Assembly: GCA_963711505.1 (NCBI GenBank)
Contig: CAVQEJ010000004.1
Coordinates: 1-64,000, forward strand
Length of the DNA: 64,000 bases
Reading direction: 5' to 3'
DNA from: JAGWRA01 sp963711505
Lineage (GTDB): Bacteria; Acidobacteriota; Vicinamibacteria; Vicinamibacterales; CAVVIG01
Shown piece by piece: positions 39,625 to 50,467 of this stretch (position 1 is its first letter; each line of letters begins with the position of its first letter). Below the pieces are notes generated by a model. It worked only from the letters and a program-made list of their open reading frames with translations. It was not told where the DNA came from and searched no databases. A program made the position numbers and the translations under genes.

Positions 39625-41531
39625 TCATTGCGACGCCGACCCTCCCCCGGTCCTGAACACGATCGCCCCCGGGCGGGGGAAGTCGACGGTGAGCGTCTGG
39701 TCGGCGATTTCGACCATCATCGGCGTCGCGTCGGGCGCGAACGGGGGATCCTCGGTGGTCAGCAGCGGCACCCAGACGGGATGCGCGCCGGCGTTGCCCG
39801 CCGCCTCCAGATGCGCGCGGATCTCCACCGGGCCGCTGCCGCGGAAGCGGAAGACGGCCAGCAGGCCCGACCCGTCCGGCGCCTCGCGCCGGAGCAGCAG
39901 CATGTCGGGCTCGAGCGGCGTCGCGGTGAAGCCCGATCGCTCGCCCGTGCGCAGGGCGGCCTCCTGGCGCCGCAGCTCGAGCAGCCGGCGGTAGAGCCGC
40001 AGCGTCGAGGCGTGCGGCTCCTGCTCGCGCTCGGCCCAGTGCAGCCGGCTCGCGGTGAACGTCGACAGCGCCTGCGGATCGGGAATCGTCGCCGCCGCCG
40101 CCGGATCGGCGAAGCGGGCGAAGTGGCGGAACTCGTTCCGGCGCCCCTCGGTCACGAGCCGCCCGAGATCTTCCTGATGCTCGGTGAAATAGAGGAACGG
40201 CGTGCCGGCCGCCCACTCCTGGCCCATGAAGAGCAGCGGCGTCTCGGGCACCCAGAGCAGCAGCGCGCTCACCGCGCGGAACACCGCGGGCTCGATCGCC
40301 TGGTTCAGCCGATCGCCCAGCGCGCGGTTGCCGATCTGGTCGTGGTTCTGGATGCAGACGATGAAGCGGCGCAGCGCGAGATCGCCGGGGTCGGTGCCGC
40401 GCGGATGACCGAGGTAGTCGGAGGTACTGCCCGTGGTAGAACCAGCCGTCGGCGATGGTCTGCGCGAGGTCGGTGACGCGGCCCGTGAAGTCCTGGTAGT
40501 AGCCGTCGCTGTCGCCGGCGACGAGCCGGCGCACCTGGTGATGGAAGTCATCGGCCCACACGGCGTCGAGCCCCCAGCCGCCGTCGGCCACCGGCTTCGC
40601 CATGTGCGCGAGGTTGCGCGAGTCCTCGGCGATGAGCAGCACGCGCCGCTCGCCCAGCGCCTCGCGCACGCGCGTCGTCAGCTCCGCCAGGAAGTGCACC
40701 GGGCCATCGTCCATCAGCGCGTGCGTGGCATCGAGACGCACGCCGTCGACGTGGTACTCGTGCAGCCAGTGCAGCGTGTTCTCGATGAAGAACGACCGCA
40801 CCGGGCCGCTGTGCTCGCCGTCCAGGTTCACCCCGGCGCCCCACGGGCTCTCGTGCCGCGTCGTGAAGTAGTACGGGCTGAAGCTGCCGAGATACGCGCC
40901 GTCGGGCCCGAGGTGGTTGTAGACGAGATCGAGGAGCACGGCGAGGCCGGCCTGGTGGGCCGCGTCGACGAGACGGCGCAGGTCGTTCGGCGTGCCGTAG
41001 TCGTGGTCGGGCGCGAACAGGTCGACGCCGTCGTAGCCCCAGTTGCGGCTGCCGGCGAACTCGGCAATCGGCATCAGCTCGATCGCCGTCACGCCGAGAT
41101 CGGCGAGCGCCGGCAGCTGCGCGATGACCCCGTCGAACGTCCCGGCCTCGGTGAACGTGCCGACGTGCAGCTCGTAGACCACCAGGTCGGCGAGGGCGGG
41201 CGTCCGCCACTGCGCCTCCTGGTCCGACCAGGCGAACGCCGCGGGATCGACGACCTGCGACGCACCGTGCACGCCGTCGGGCTGCGATCGCGACGCCGGA
41301 TCGGGCAGGGGATCGCGGCCGTCGAGCCGGTACCAGTAGCGCGTGCCCGCGCCCGCCTCGTCCACCCAGGTCTCGTGATACCCGTCGACCACGCGATCGA
41401 GCGTGCGGATCGACCGGCGCCGAATCGGGCCGCTCGATCTGCAGCTGGACGGTCGTGACCGTCGGGGCCCAGACGCGGAAGCGCACGCCATCCCGCTCGG
41501 GCCAGGCGCCGATCGAGGGCGACCAGGTCAT
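39625..41531 (-). CDS. treZ: Malto-oligosyltrehalose trehalohydrolase (frameshifted)
   Basis: The start MTWSPSIGAWPERDGVRFRV begins a GlgB-like N-terminal domain. A GH13 catalytic barrel follows, with YELHVGTFTEAGTFDGVIAQ, LLDLVYNHLGPDGAYL, nucleophile region VDGVRLDATHAL, acid/base region LLIAEDSRN and NHDQIGNRALG. About 635 residues, normal for TreZ. Two breaks near 41415 and 40430 split it. TreZ releases trehalose from maltooligosyltrehalose made by TreY, which is not in the window. Its ATG overlaps the stop of the GlgE-maltokinase gene (ATGA at 41528-41531). Confidence 0.85.
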
Positions 41532-44500
41532 GAGCGCGACTCCGCGTCGGCTTCGCCGGCGCCGCTGCAGAAGGCCGCGAGGCCGGCAAGCGGAATGCCC
41601 GCCCAGTCGGGCCGGCTGTTCAGCTCGTAGCCGAGCTCGTAGAACACCTTGTCGAGCACGAAGACGTCGAGCAGCCAGCCGAACGCCTCGTCCGACGGGC
41701 AGGAAGGTGTCCTCGCCGGCGACCTCGCGGTAGCCGTCCACGAAGGCGGTGCAGGCGTCGCGCTCCCACGCGCGCGCGGCCGGCACCGCCGCGCTCGTCA
41801 GGTCGGCGTGATCGCGCAGGATGGCGAGCAGGGCGCTCTCGGCGGCGTAGGCGAACGACCGCAGCATGCCGGCGACATCCTTCAGCGGCGACTGCCTTCG
41901 ATCGCCGCTCCGCGAGCGAGCGGGCCGGCTCGCCCTCGAAGTCGAGAATCACGAAGTCGTCGGTGTGCCGGACGCGCAGCACCTGTCCGAGGTGGTAGTC
42001 GCCATGGACCCGGATGCGCGCGCCGTAGGGCGGCTCGCCCGGTCCCGGACGGAAGCGGGCGAGCAGATCGCTGCGATGGGCCAGGACGAGGTCGGCCCGT
42101 TCGCGGGCGGGCGCATCGAGGCGATCGAGCCGGGCGGCGAGCTGCGCCAGGCGGTCGCTCGCCCGTTCGTGCATGGCGACGAGCCGCGCCGTCAGGTCGT
42201 CGGCGTCGAGCGGCTCGGGCGTGAACGCCTCGTCTTCGACGCCGGCGAGCGCCCGGTGCATCTCGCCGGTCCGCAGGCCGAGCAGGCGCGCGGCGGCGAT
42301 CGACGGCTCGCGCAGCCTCGTCGAGTCGGGCGCCTCGAGGACGTGGCTCAGCTCGTCGAGGCAGTAGTCCCAGGCCGTGCCGCGGTTGGCCACCAGCTCC
42401 TGCAGGATGCCGAGCGTCGTCGGCTCCAGCTCGAGCGGCGCGTATTCCAGACCGCCGACGAGCCGCGGGATGCCCTTGAAACCCACGCCGGGTCAGGTGG
42501 CTGCCGATCTCGAAGTCGGGGTTCGGGCCCGGCTCGAGGCGGCGGAACAGCTTCATGATGAACCGATCGCCGAAGGTCAGGGCGGTGTTGCTGTGATCGG
42601 CCTTCATCCGGCGCGCTTCGAGCCGCACGTCGGGGGCGTCCAGCGCGTCGGGGGAGACCAGCACGCCGCGCACGCTGCCGCGACGGGCGGCCAGGGCCAG
42701 CTGGGTCTGGATGCCGGCCAGCAGCACGGTGGCCGTTTCCGGATCGGCGCCGGCGTCGTAGAGGATCCCTTCTTCGCCCTCGCCGGTCCCGGTGCGCGCG
42801 ATCACGTCGCCGGGCGAGTGATCGTGGACGGCCCGTGCCTGGTGGCCGGATGCGAGGGCCATCGGCACGAAGTACTCGTCGGGCTCGCCGCTCTCGTAGT
42901 CCACGCGGACGAGGCAGAGGAGGGTGTCGCGGTCGCCGACCGGCAGCGAGGCATGGTCGAGGATGCGGGTCGCCCGGATGGTGCGCGCCTTGGCGCCGAA
43001 CCAGCGCTGGCGGGCGAGGAACGGCGGCAGCGCCTCCTGTTCGATCGCCGCCACGCCGGCGCCGCCGACGAGATCGGCGAGGCCGGCCGGCACGGAGATC
43101 AGCGGCAGCGCAGACAGGTCGGGGACTTCATGGGGCATCAGCTGTTCCAGTCTGAAGATGTGCGCCTGCGTCACCGTCGGATCGAGCCGCACGTAGTTCC
43201 ACTCGCCCAGCCAGCGGTGGCGGGCGTCGGTCAGCAGGTCGTGCATGGTGTAGGGCGCCGTCGGGCCGATGCCGAACGCCGCAATCGGCACCTGCACCCA
43301 GCCGTGCTGCATGTGGAACGGATCGACGTTGACGACGACCAGGATGGTGTTGGCGCCGTCGGCCGACGTCTTCGAGTAGCACAGCAGATCGGCGTTGTCG
43401 GTGCCGTGGAACTGCAGGGTGTAGTCCTGGTGCAGCGCCGGGTTCTCGTGCCGCACGCGGTTCACCCGCGTCACCAGCTCCTTGATGTTGTCCGGGCGGT
43501 CCCAGTCCCACTGGCGGAACTGGTACTTCTCGGAGTCGATGGTACTCCTCGGTGCCCGGGACGCCGCGGTTGTCGCAGAGCTCGAAGCCGCTGTAGATGC
43601 CGTAGCTGGCGCCGAGCGTGGCGGCCAGCACGAGGCGCGTCTCGAAGGCGGGCCGCCCGCCCGTCTGCAGGTACGCGTGGAGGATGTCGGGCGTGTTCGC
43701 GAACAGGTTCGGCCGCAGGTACTCGCGCGCCTCGGTCTGCGTCAGCTCGGTGAAGTAGTCCTGCAGCTCGGCGGCGGTGTTCCGCCAGGTGAAGTACGTG
43801 TACGACTGCGAGAAGCCGGCCTTGGCGAGGCGCCGCATCGGCCTGGGCCGCGTGAACGCCTCGGCCAGGAAGATCACGTCGGGGTGGTCGGCGCGCACCG
43901 CGTCGATCATCCACTCCCAGAAGCCGAACGTCTTCGTGTGCGGGTTGTCGACGCGGAAGATGCGGACGCCGTGGCCGATCCAGAAGAGGACCACGGCCTT
44001 CAGCTCGTGCCAGAGCGCGCGCCAGTCCTCGCACTCGAAGTCGATCGGATAGATGTCCTGGTACTTCTTCGGCGGGTTCTCCGCGTACTTGATCGTGCCG
44101 TCGGGCCGGTGGCGGAACCACTCGGGGTGCTCGCGCACCCAGGGATGATCCGGCGAGCACTGGTAGGCGAGATCGAGCGCGACCTCGAGGCCGGCGCGCT
44201 CGGCCGCCTCGCGGAAGCGATCGAAGTCGTCGAGCGTGCCGAGGCCGGGCTCGACGGCCGTGTGGCCGCCCGCGTCCGATCCGATCGCCCAGGGGCTGCC
44301 GGGATCGTCCGGCTCGGCCTGCAGCCGGTTGTTGCGTCCCTTGCGGTAGCTCGCGCCAATCGGATGGACCGGCGGCAGGTAGACGATGTCGAAGCCCATC
44401 GCGGCGATGTCCGCGAGCCGGCTCCGGGCGTCGCGGAACGTGCCGCTCCTGGTCGGCGTCGATCCGACCGACCGGGGGAACATCTCGTACCAGGCGCCGA

Positions 44501-45237
44501 ACCGCGCACGCGCCCGGTCGACCCAGACGCGCAGCGCGCGGCTGCAGGCCGCGCGGCTCCGGTCGGCGAGTGCGTCCATCAGTCGGTGCAGCTCGGGCGA
44601 CCCGGCCACGGCCACGCGCTGTTCGGCCGGCGTGTGGCCCTCCAGCAGATCGGCCTGCGCCAGCAGCCAGCCGATCCGATCGGCCGGCACGTCGGTGCGC
44701 CGGGCCCGTTCGGCGGCGGCCCGCACGTGCCCGGCGCCCTCCAGCAGCTCGCTGGTCACGTTCTGGCCGGCGTCGAACTTGGCCGCGAGGTCGTGGTGCC
44801 AGCTCGCGAACCGATCGATCCAGGCCGCGACGCCGTACTCGTACCCAGCCGACCTCGTCGGGCGAGAAGTCGGCCGTCCAGCTGTCGTTGCCGACGGCCG
44901 TCATCCGCGTCTCCTGCCAGCCGGCCTCGCCGGCGCTCAGCGTGCCCGGCTCGTCGGCCCGCAGGGCGGCCGTGGCGTCGGGCGGCACACGGCGCCAGCG
45001 CAGGACGGCCGCCAGCACGTCGTGACCGTCGGCGAAGATGTCGGCCGTCACGGTGACCGGCTCGCCCGGCGTCCGCTTGATGGGGAAGCGGCCGCCGTCA
45101 ATCTGCGGGCGCACGTGCTCGATGAGCGCGCGGATGGCGAGCGCGGCGGGAATCGGGCCGTCAGGCGCGGGCGCGGGACGCGCCGGGACTGCCGCGGGAC
45201 GGGCGGTCGCACCGGTGGGGCGGCCTGATCGGGACAT
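41528..45237 (-). CDS. glgE: GlgE maltosyltransferase fused to maltokinase (frameshifted)
   Basis: Joined frames give ~1236 residues without a stop between two enzymes. Residues 1-~690 are GlgE (GH13_3): WYEMFPRSVGSTPTRSGTFR, YLPPVHPIGASYRKGRNN, nucleophile IFRVDNPHTK, and acid region FLAEAFTRPRPM. Residues ~710-1236 are a maltokinase with PPFLARQRWFGAKARTIRAT, HGDYHLGQVLRV, FVILDFEGEPARSLAERRS and GMLRSFAYAAES. Maltokinase makes maltose-1-phosphate from maltose and ATP; GlgE adds its maltosyl unit to alpha-1,4-glucan. Breaks occur near 44848, 43545, 42485, 41895 and 41697; the last is clearly one inserted base. GGAGG lies nine bases before the ATG. A TreS-maltokinase fusion is the common form; a TreS is not seen here. 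Confidence 0.82.
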
Positions 45238-45262
45238 GGTCTAATACCTCCTTCGAGGTTCT

Positions 45263-45987
45263 TCAGCCGGTGCTGTACCGGTCGTTGAACCAGGGTTCGG
45301 CGGAGTTCGAATAGCCGCGCACCTCCCAGAACCCCTTGCGATCCTCGGCGAGAAACTCGATCTTCCGGATCCACTTCGTGCCCTTCCAGGCGTAGAGCTT
45401 CGGCGTGATCATGCGGCACGGGCCGCCGTGCTCGCGCGGCAGCGGCTCGCCCTCCCACGTGTGGACGAGCAGCACGTCGTCTTCGACGGCGCGCGCCAGC
45501 GGCAGGTTCGTGGTGTACGGGATATAGCTGCCCGGCATGAAGTCCCAGCCGGAGCACAGCACGAACTGCGCGTCGGGCCGTGGCACGGCCAGTTCGGCGA
45601 TCGTCCGGAACGCGACACCCTTCCAGTGGTTGTCGAACCGGCTCCAGGTCGTGACGCAGTGGAAGTCGCTGACCGTCTCGACCTGCGGCAGGGCGAGGAA
45701 CTCCTCCCAGCCGAGCGTGAACGGGTGATCGACGAGGCCGGCCACTTCCAGCTTCCACTGATCGAGCGGCACGTCCGGGGTCTCGCCGAGAATCGAGCAC
45801 CGGCCAGTTGCGGACGGCGTGCTGGCCGACCGGCAGCTGCGGCATGCCGTGGCGGTTCTGCGGGACCGGAGCCTTCGGGGGCCCGGCCGCGGAACTCCAC
45901 GTTCACCCCCTTGTCGAGGGCGATCTGCCGCTCGATGTACCGCATCCGCCGCGCTACGAGGGTGTCGTCACGGTTGTCACTGGCCAT
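45263..45987 (-). CDS. Sulfite oxidase-like molybdopterin oxidoreductase (frameshifted)
   Basis: A short (~240 residues) sulfite oxidase/MsrP-fold protein. The Mo-ligand cysteine lies in SDFHCVTTWSRFDNHWKG. Other conserved parts are VLCSGWDFMPGSYIPYTTNL, EHGGPCRMITPKLYAWKGTK and the C-terminal GFWEVRGYSNSAEPWFNDRY. No TAT signal or membrane helix is seen, so it may be cytoplasmic, unlike MsrP. The N-terminal third lies in two other frames, with breaks near 45880 and 45795. The substrate is unknown. It lies between glgE and grpE on the same strand. Confidence 0.75.
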
Positions 45988-46101
45988 TGGTCGAAACGGA
46001 TCCCCTGTCACGTACGGTTACCACGAAGGCACGAAGGAGGACTTCTCTCAGGCGCTCGGGGCGCTCGAACGCGTCGCACGTTGCCCGTGACGAGTTCTCC
46101 C

Positions 46102-46723
46102 CTATCCTGCCGCTTCCCCCGCCCGCTTGGCCACCACCACGGCGGCGGGACGCAGCAGCTCGTCGCCGATCGCGTAGCCTTCCTTGATGACGCCGACGAC
46201 TCAATCCTCGTCCTCGGCCCAATCGGTCGGCAGCATGGACACCGCCTCGTGGCGGGCCGGGTCGAAGGTCTCGCCGAGCGCCGGCAGCCGGCGTACGCCG
46301 AAGCCCTCGAGCTTGGCGAGGAACTGATCGCGGACCATCTCGACGCCCTGCAGCAGCGGGCCGGCGCCAGCCGTTTCGCGCGCCGCGGCGAGCGCCCGAT
46401 CGAGGTTGTCGAGCACGTCCAGCAGCTCGACCAGGATCTGCCGACGCCCCAGCGCGACGTCGCGTGCGACGTCGCGGCGCATGCGCGCCCGGACTTCGTC
46501 GAACTCCTCCGCGGCGCGGCGGTGCTGAGCGAGCGCGGCCTGCAGCTGCCCGGTCGTGTCGGCGAGCCGCTGCTCCAGGTCCTCGACATAGGTCGGCTTC
46601 CGCGTGCCCGCCGCCTGGCTCGGCTTCCTCGCCGCCGCGGACCCACCAGCGCCAATCGACGACCTTCACTTCGACCGGTTCACCCGAGTCCTCGAACCTC
46701 GACTTACGATTTTCGTCACTCAC
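46102..46723 (-). CDS. grpE: GrpE nucleotide exchange factor, with frameshift and in-frame TGA
   Basis: A GTG start gives MSDENRKSRFEDSGEPVEVK. After a one-base shift near 46615 a coiled-coil follows (YVEDLEQRLADTTGQLQAAL), then the GrpE beta-domain (LLQGVEMVRDQFLAKLEGFG, FDPARHEAVSMLP). A TGA at 46201-46203 interrupts it, but the same frame continues with VVGVIKEGYAIGDELLRPAAVVVAKRAGEAAG and stops at TAG (46102-46104), exactly the expected GrpE ending. GrpE exchanges ADP from DnaK. A sequencing error at the TGA is the simplest explanation. No dnaK or dnaJ is adjacent. Confidence 0.78.
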
Positions 46724-46931
46724 GCCATTACTCCCGGCGGCCGACGCCCGTTCAGGCGCTCGCCCGAAACAAGGGGTGCGCCGGACGCATCAAGCGCTTA
46801 TCATTGTCAGCAGACCTATTGTACCGGCTCCGGGGCGGCTGGCCAGCACGGGCCCGCCGGTGTGCCCGTGGTCGGGCTGGCGGATCGTGTTCCGAACGGC
46901 CATCACGGACGCTGCACGTTCTGACAACTCT

Positions 46932-48850
46932 GTGGACAGGCCTGAGCCCAAACCCTCACTGCTCGACGATCAGCCCTTTCTCGACCGGCTCAGCGAGCTC
47001 GACGAGCAGCTCGAAAGCGGATCGGGTGATGGCAGGCCTGCGTCCGCGGGGCGACGGCTGCTGCCCGCGGCCGTCACGGCCGAGCAGGATGAGGCTCGTC
47101 CCCGCCCGTCCGGCGTGAAGGACGCCGGGGCGGCCATGCCCGTGCGCGAGGCGGAAGTCGTCTTCGAGACGCCGGCGCCGCCCCGCCTCCCGAGAGCCCG
47201 CCGCGCCGAAGGCCAGAGTGCTGCCGCGCGAGGCGCTCCCCCCGAGACGCCGCGAATCGCCCCCGCCGCGGACGATCGCTCCCGAGCCGGTGCCGTCCAT
47301 CGACGAGCCGTTGTCCTGGCCGGTCGACGACGAGCCGTCCGCGGAGACGCTCGATGCCGGCGCCGACGTGCTGCGCCGGTACGAAGAGGCGCAGGCACAG
47401 CCGGAGCCGGAGATGGCCGCCGCCCGCGCGCCACGGCCGGTCGCGGCCGAACCGTCCCCCGTCCGCGAGCCCGAGGGCGTGCTGACCTACGAGACGTTCT
47501 TCGGTCTCAGCGAGAAGCCGTTCAGTCTGTCGTCGGATCCGCGCTTCTTCTACAGCAGCGAGTCGCATCACGTCGCGTTCCAGTCGATGCTGGCCGCCAT
47601 CCGTCGGCGCGAGGGGATCGTCGTCGTCACCGGCGACGTGGGCATGGGCAAGACGACGCTGTGCCGGACGGTGATCTCGCACCTGGATCGCAAGACGTTC
47701 GCGGCGTTCATCCACGACCCGTTCCTGACGATCGAGGATCTGCTGAAGCGGCTGCTCGTCGACTTCGGCGTCGTCTCGTCGCGGGACGTCACCTCGGGCC
47801 ACCTCGCCAACACCAGCCGGCACGACCTCACACTCGCGCTGCACGAGTTCCTGCGCTCGCTGGTCGAGCTGGAAGCCTACGCGGTCGTGATCATCGACGA
47901 GGCGCAGAAGCTGTCGGCCGGGCTGCTCGAGGATCTCCGGCTGCTGTGCGATCTCGACGGCCCGGGCAAGCTGCTGCAGGCGGTGCTCATCGGACAGCCG
48001 AGCATGCTCGAACGGCTGCTGGCCCCCGAAATGCGGCCGCTCGACCAGCGGATTACGGTCCGCTGCGCGCTGAAGCCGCTCGGTGAGGACGAAATCGCCC
48101 CCTACGTGACCCATCGCCTCGCGGTGGCGGGTGGCGCGGTGCCGTTCGCTTCGGGTGCCATCGAGGCGATTCACGCCGTGTCGAGGGGGGTGCCGCGGGT
48201 CATCAATCTGGTCTGCGACCGCGCGCTGGTGGCGGGCGCGCGTGCCGGCTCGGAGGCGATCTCCCGCGAGCTGATCGTCAGCGCGGCCGACGAGCTCGGG
48301 TTCGAGGTGCCCGAGCGGGTCCGCCTGCAGCCGCCGGCGCCGCTGGCCGCTGGTGGTCGTGGCGCTGGTGCTGCTGCTGGCCGGAGGGGATCGGGGCGGC
48401 GGCCCGGTGGGCCCCGGACACCGTGCATCGGTGGCTGGTCGGATGGATCGGCAGCCCGCCGCTGCCGCAGGCGCCGCAGCTGACCGTGCCCCCGGCGGCC
48501 GCGCCGGTGCCGCTGCCGTCCGACGTCCCCGACGCGCAGCCGCCCGCGACGCCGCCCGCGGCGGCGGCGGCTGGAGGTGTTGCGGCCGCTTCGACGGGCA
48601 CCGCCGGCGTCTACGTGATCCAGGTGGGAACGTTTCGCGATGCGGATCGCGCCGCGCGGCTGGTGGCACAGCTCACGAGCCTGCAGTTCGAGGCCCGCGA
48701 CGTGGCCGTCACCCTGGGATCGCGGGGGGCGTGGCGGGAGGTGCTGATCGGCCGGTACCGGACGCGCAGACCGCCGCGCGCGACCTGCGGCGCCTCCAGC
48801 AGTCGGCCGGTTTCTCGGATGCGAGGGTGAGGAAGCTGGGTGGGAGCTGA
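46932..48850 (+). CDS. ExeA/GspA-like AAA ATPase with C-terminal SPOR domain (frameshifted)
   Basis: Joined frames give ~638 residues. A disordered Pro/Arg/Glu N-terminus (GTG start at 46932) leads to an ExeA-type module, TYETFFGLSEKPFSLSSDPR. A P-loop GDVGMGKTTLC, Walker B VVIIDEAQKLS and a sensor region VLIGQPSMLERLL follow. Next come a membrane helix (VVVALVLLLAGG), a Pro/Ala linker and a SPOR domain (GVYVIQVGTFRDADRAARLV). SPOR domains bind denuded glycan strands of peptidoglycan, and ExeA-type ATPases help secretin or envelope complexes cross the wall. Breaks near 47205, 48352 and 48775 separate the parts. Confidence 0.78.
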
Positions 48851-48859
48851 AGCGGCGGC

Positions 48860-48956
48860 GAATTGAAGAATGTTGAATTGAAGAATTGAAGAAACGACGA
48901 CGCCCGCTCTCGCGGATTCCGTCATTCTTCAATTCTTGAACTCTTCAATTCTTCGA
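48860..48956. terminator. AT-rich nested inverted repeats between convergent genes
   Basis: GAATTGAAGAATG (48860-48872) is perfectly repeated inverted at 48923-48935. Two further copies of the GAATTGAAGAA unit face matching TTCTTCAATTC-type units. The tract is AT-rich in a GC-rich genome and lies between the convergent AAA/SPOR gene and amtB, so it is a likely bidirectional terminator. Confidence 0.6.
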
Positions 48957-48978
48957 TAATTCCTCAGCGCAGTTCCCC

Positions 48979-50400
48979 CTACCGTCCCGCCGCCTGGTAC
49001 TCCGGTTCGAATTCGTTGGCCATGGCCGGTGCCTCGGCGACCCCGTTGACATCATTCACCGGACGCGGCCACAGCGTGGGGCGGACGACGCGGTGCGCCG
49101 AGGTGGCGATGGCCGACTCGCCGTGCTGCGTCAGGTCGAGGCCCAGTTCCTCGTCCTCGTGGTCGACCCGCAGCGGGATGATGGCGTCGGTCACCTTGTA
49201 GAGGATCCACGACCCGCCCGTGGTGAAGACGGCCACGATGACCAGGGCGAGCATGTGGTGCAGGAACAGCGACCAGTGGCCGGTGATGAGTCCGCCCTGG
49301 GTCGCGAAGACGCCCGTCGCAATCATGCCGACGATGCCGCCGATTCCGTGGCAGGGAAAGACGTCGAGCGTGTCGTCGAGGGTCGACTTCGACTTCCAGT
49401 GGACCGCCAGGTAGGAGGTCGCGCTGGCAATCGCGCCGATGAGGATGCTGGACTGGATCGTCACGTAGCCGGCCGCCGGCGTAATGGCGACCAGGCCGAC
49501 GACGGCGCCGACGCAGGCGCCGATGGCCGACGGCTTGTTTCCCTTCATCGCGTCGAGCGCCAGCCAGGCCAGCATGGCCGCCGCCGACGCCGTGTTCGTC
49601 GTCGCGAAGGCGAGCACGGCCGTCTGGTTGGCGGCCAGCGCCGACCCCGCGTTGAAGCCGAACCACCCGAACCAGAGCATCCCGGTGCCGAGGAGGACGA
49701 ACGGCACGTTCGCCGGCTCGTGCGTCTCGCTGTTCATGTGGCTCTTGCGCCGCCCGAGCATCATCGCGCCGACGAGCGCCGCGAAGCCGGCCGACATGTG
49801 GACGACGGTGCCACCGGCGAAGTCGAGCACCCCCATCTTGTGGAGGAAGCCGTCCGGGTGCCAGGTCCAGTGCGCCAGCGGCGCATAGATGAACAGGCTG
49901 AAGAGCGAGATGAACAGGAGGTAGGCCGAGAAGCGGACCCGCTCGGCGAACGCGCCGGTGATGAGCGCCGGCGTGATGATGGCGAACTTCAGCTGGAAGA
50001 GGGCGAAGAGCAGCAGCGGAATCGTCGCCGCGAACCGGGGATCCGGCAGGTCGGTGACGTGGTGGAACATGAAATAGGTGAGCGGGTTGCCGATCAGGCC
50101 GTGGATGCTCGTGCCGAACGCGAGGCTGAAGCCGACGACGATCCAGAGGATGCTGATGACCCCCATCGCGATGAAGCTCTGCAGCATCGTCGAGACGACG
50201 TTGTTCAGGCTCACCATGCCGCCGTAGAAGAAGGAGAGCCCGGGCGTCATCAGCAGCACGAGACAGGTGGCCGTCAGCATCCAGGCGACGTCGCCGACAT
50301 TGATGGCCCCGCCGGTGGTGACCATCTGGGGCGCCGGGATCAGGGCGAGCGCGCAGATGACGGCGAGGATGCTGATGGGCACGAGCGACGAGCGTTTCAC
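48979..50400 (-). CDS. amtB: Ammonium transporter AmtB
   Basis: This 473-residue protein has eleven predicted helices after an N-terminal hydrophobic segment. Conserved elements include FFYGGMVSLNNVVSTM, the twin pore histidines in VVHMSAGFAALVG and DVFPCHGIGGIVGM, and FGWFGFNAGSALAANQTA. It conducts ammonium into the cell. The GTG at 50400 is preferred to one 27 bases upstream because GGAGG lies six bases before it. The long C-terminal tail (after DHEDEELGLDLTQHGESA) extends ~35 residues beyond usual. No glnK is adjacent. A strong sigma-54 promoter match lies upstream. Confidence 0.95.
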   Translation of the reverse strand: MKRSSLVPISILAVICALALIPAPQMVTTGGAINVGDVAWMLTATCLVLLMTPGLSFFYGGMVSLNNVVSTMLQSFIAMGVISILWIVVGFSLAFGTSIHGLIGNPLTYFMFHHVTDLPDPRFAATIPLLLFALFQLKFAIITPALITGAFAERVRFSAYLLFISLFSLFIYAPLAHWTWHPDGFLHKMGVLDFAGGTVVHMSAGFAALVGAMMLGRRKSHMNSETHEPANVPFVLLGTGMLWFGWFGFNAGSALAANQTAVLAFATTNTASAAAMLAWLALDAMKGNKPSAIGACVGAVVGLVAITPAAGYVTIQSSILIGAIASATSYLAVHWKSKSTLDDTLDVFPCHGIGGIVGMIATGVFATQGGLITGHWSLFLHHMLALVIVAVFTTGGSWILYKVTDAIIPLRVDHEDEELGLDLTQHGESAIATSAHRVVRPTLWPRPVNDVNGVAEAPAMANEFEPEYQAAGR

Positions 50401-50452
50401 GGGCGTCCTCCGGGTGAGTCGGGCCACGAACGAGGGTTCGTTCCCCGGAAGA

Positions 50453-50467
50453 GCAAACGCCGTGCCC
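50453..50467 (-). promoter_or_regulatory. Sigma-54 (RpoN) promoter for amtB
   Basis: Read on the minus strand, the sequence is GGGCACGGCGTTTGC. It matches the -24/-12 consensus GGCACG-N4-TTGC with exact 10-base spacing between GG and GC; only the leading T of the full consensus differs. The initiation site would be ~40 bases before the amtB start codon. Nitrogen control by an NtrC-type activator is expected for this family. Confidence 0.7.

Noticed and set aside
46201..46203. Selenocysteine at the in-frame TGA of grpE
   Set aside because: No family precedent for Sec or Cys at this site and no obvious SECIS-like hairpin immediately downstream.
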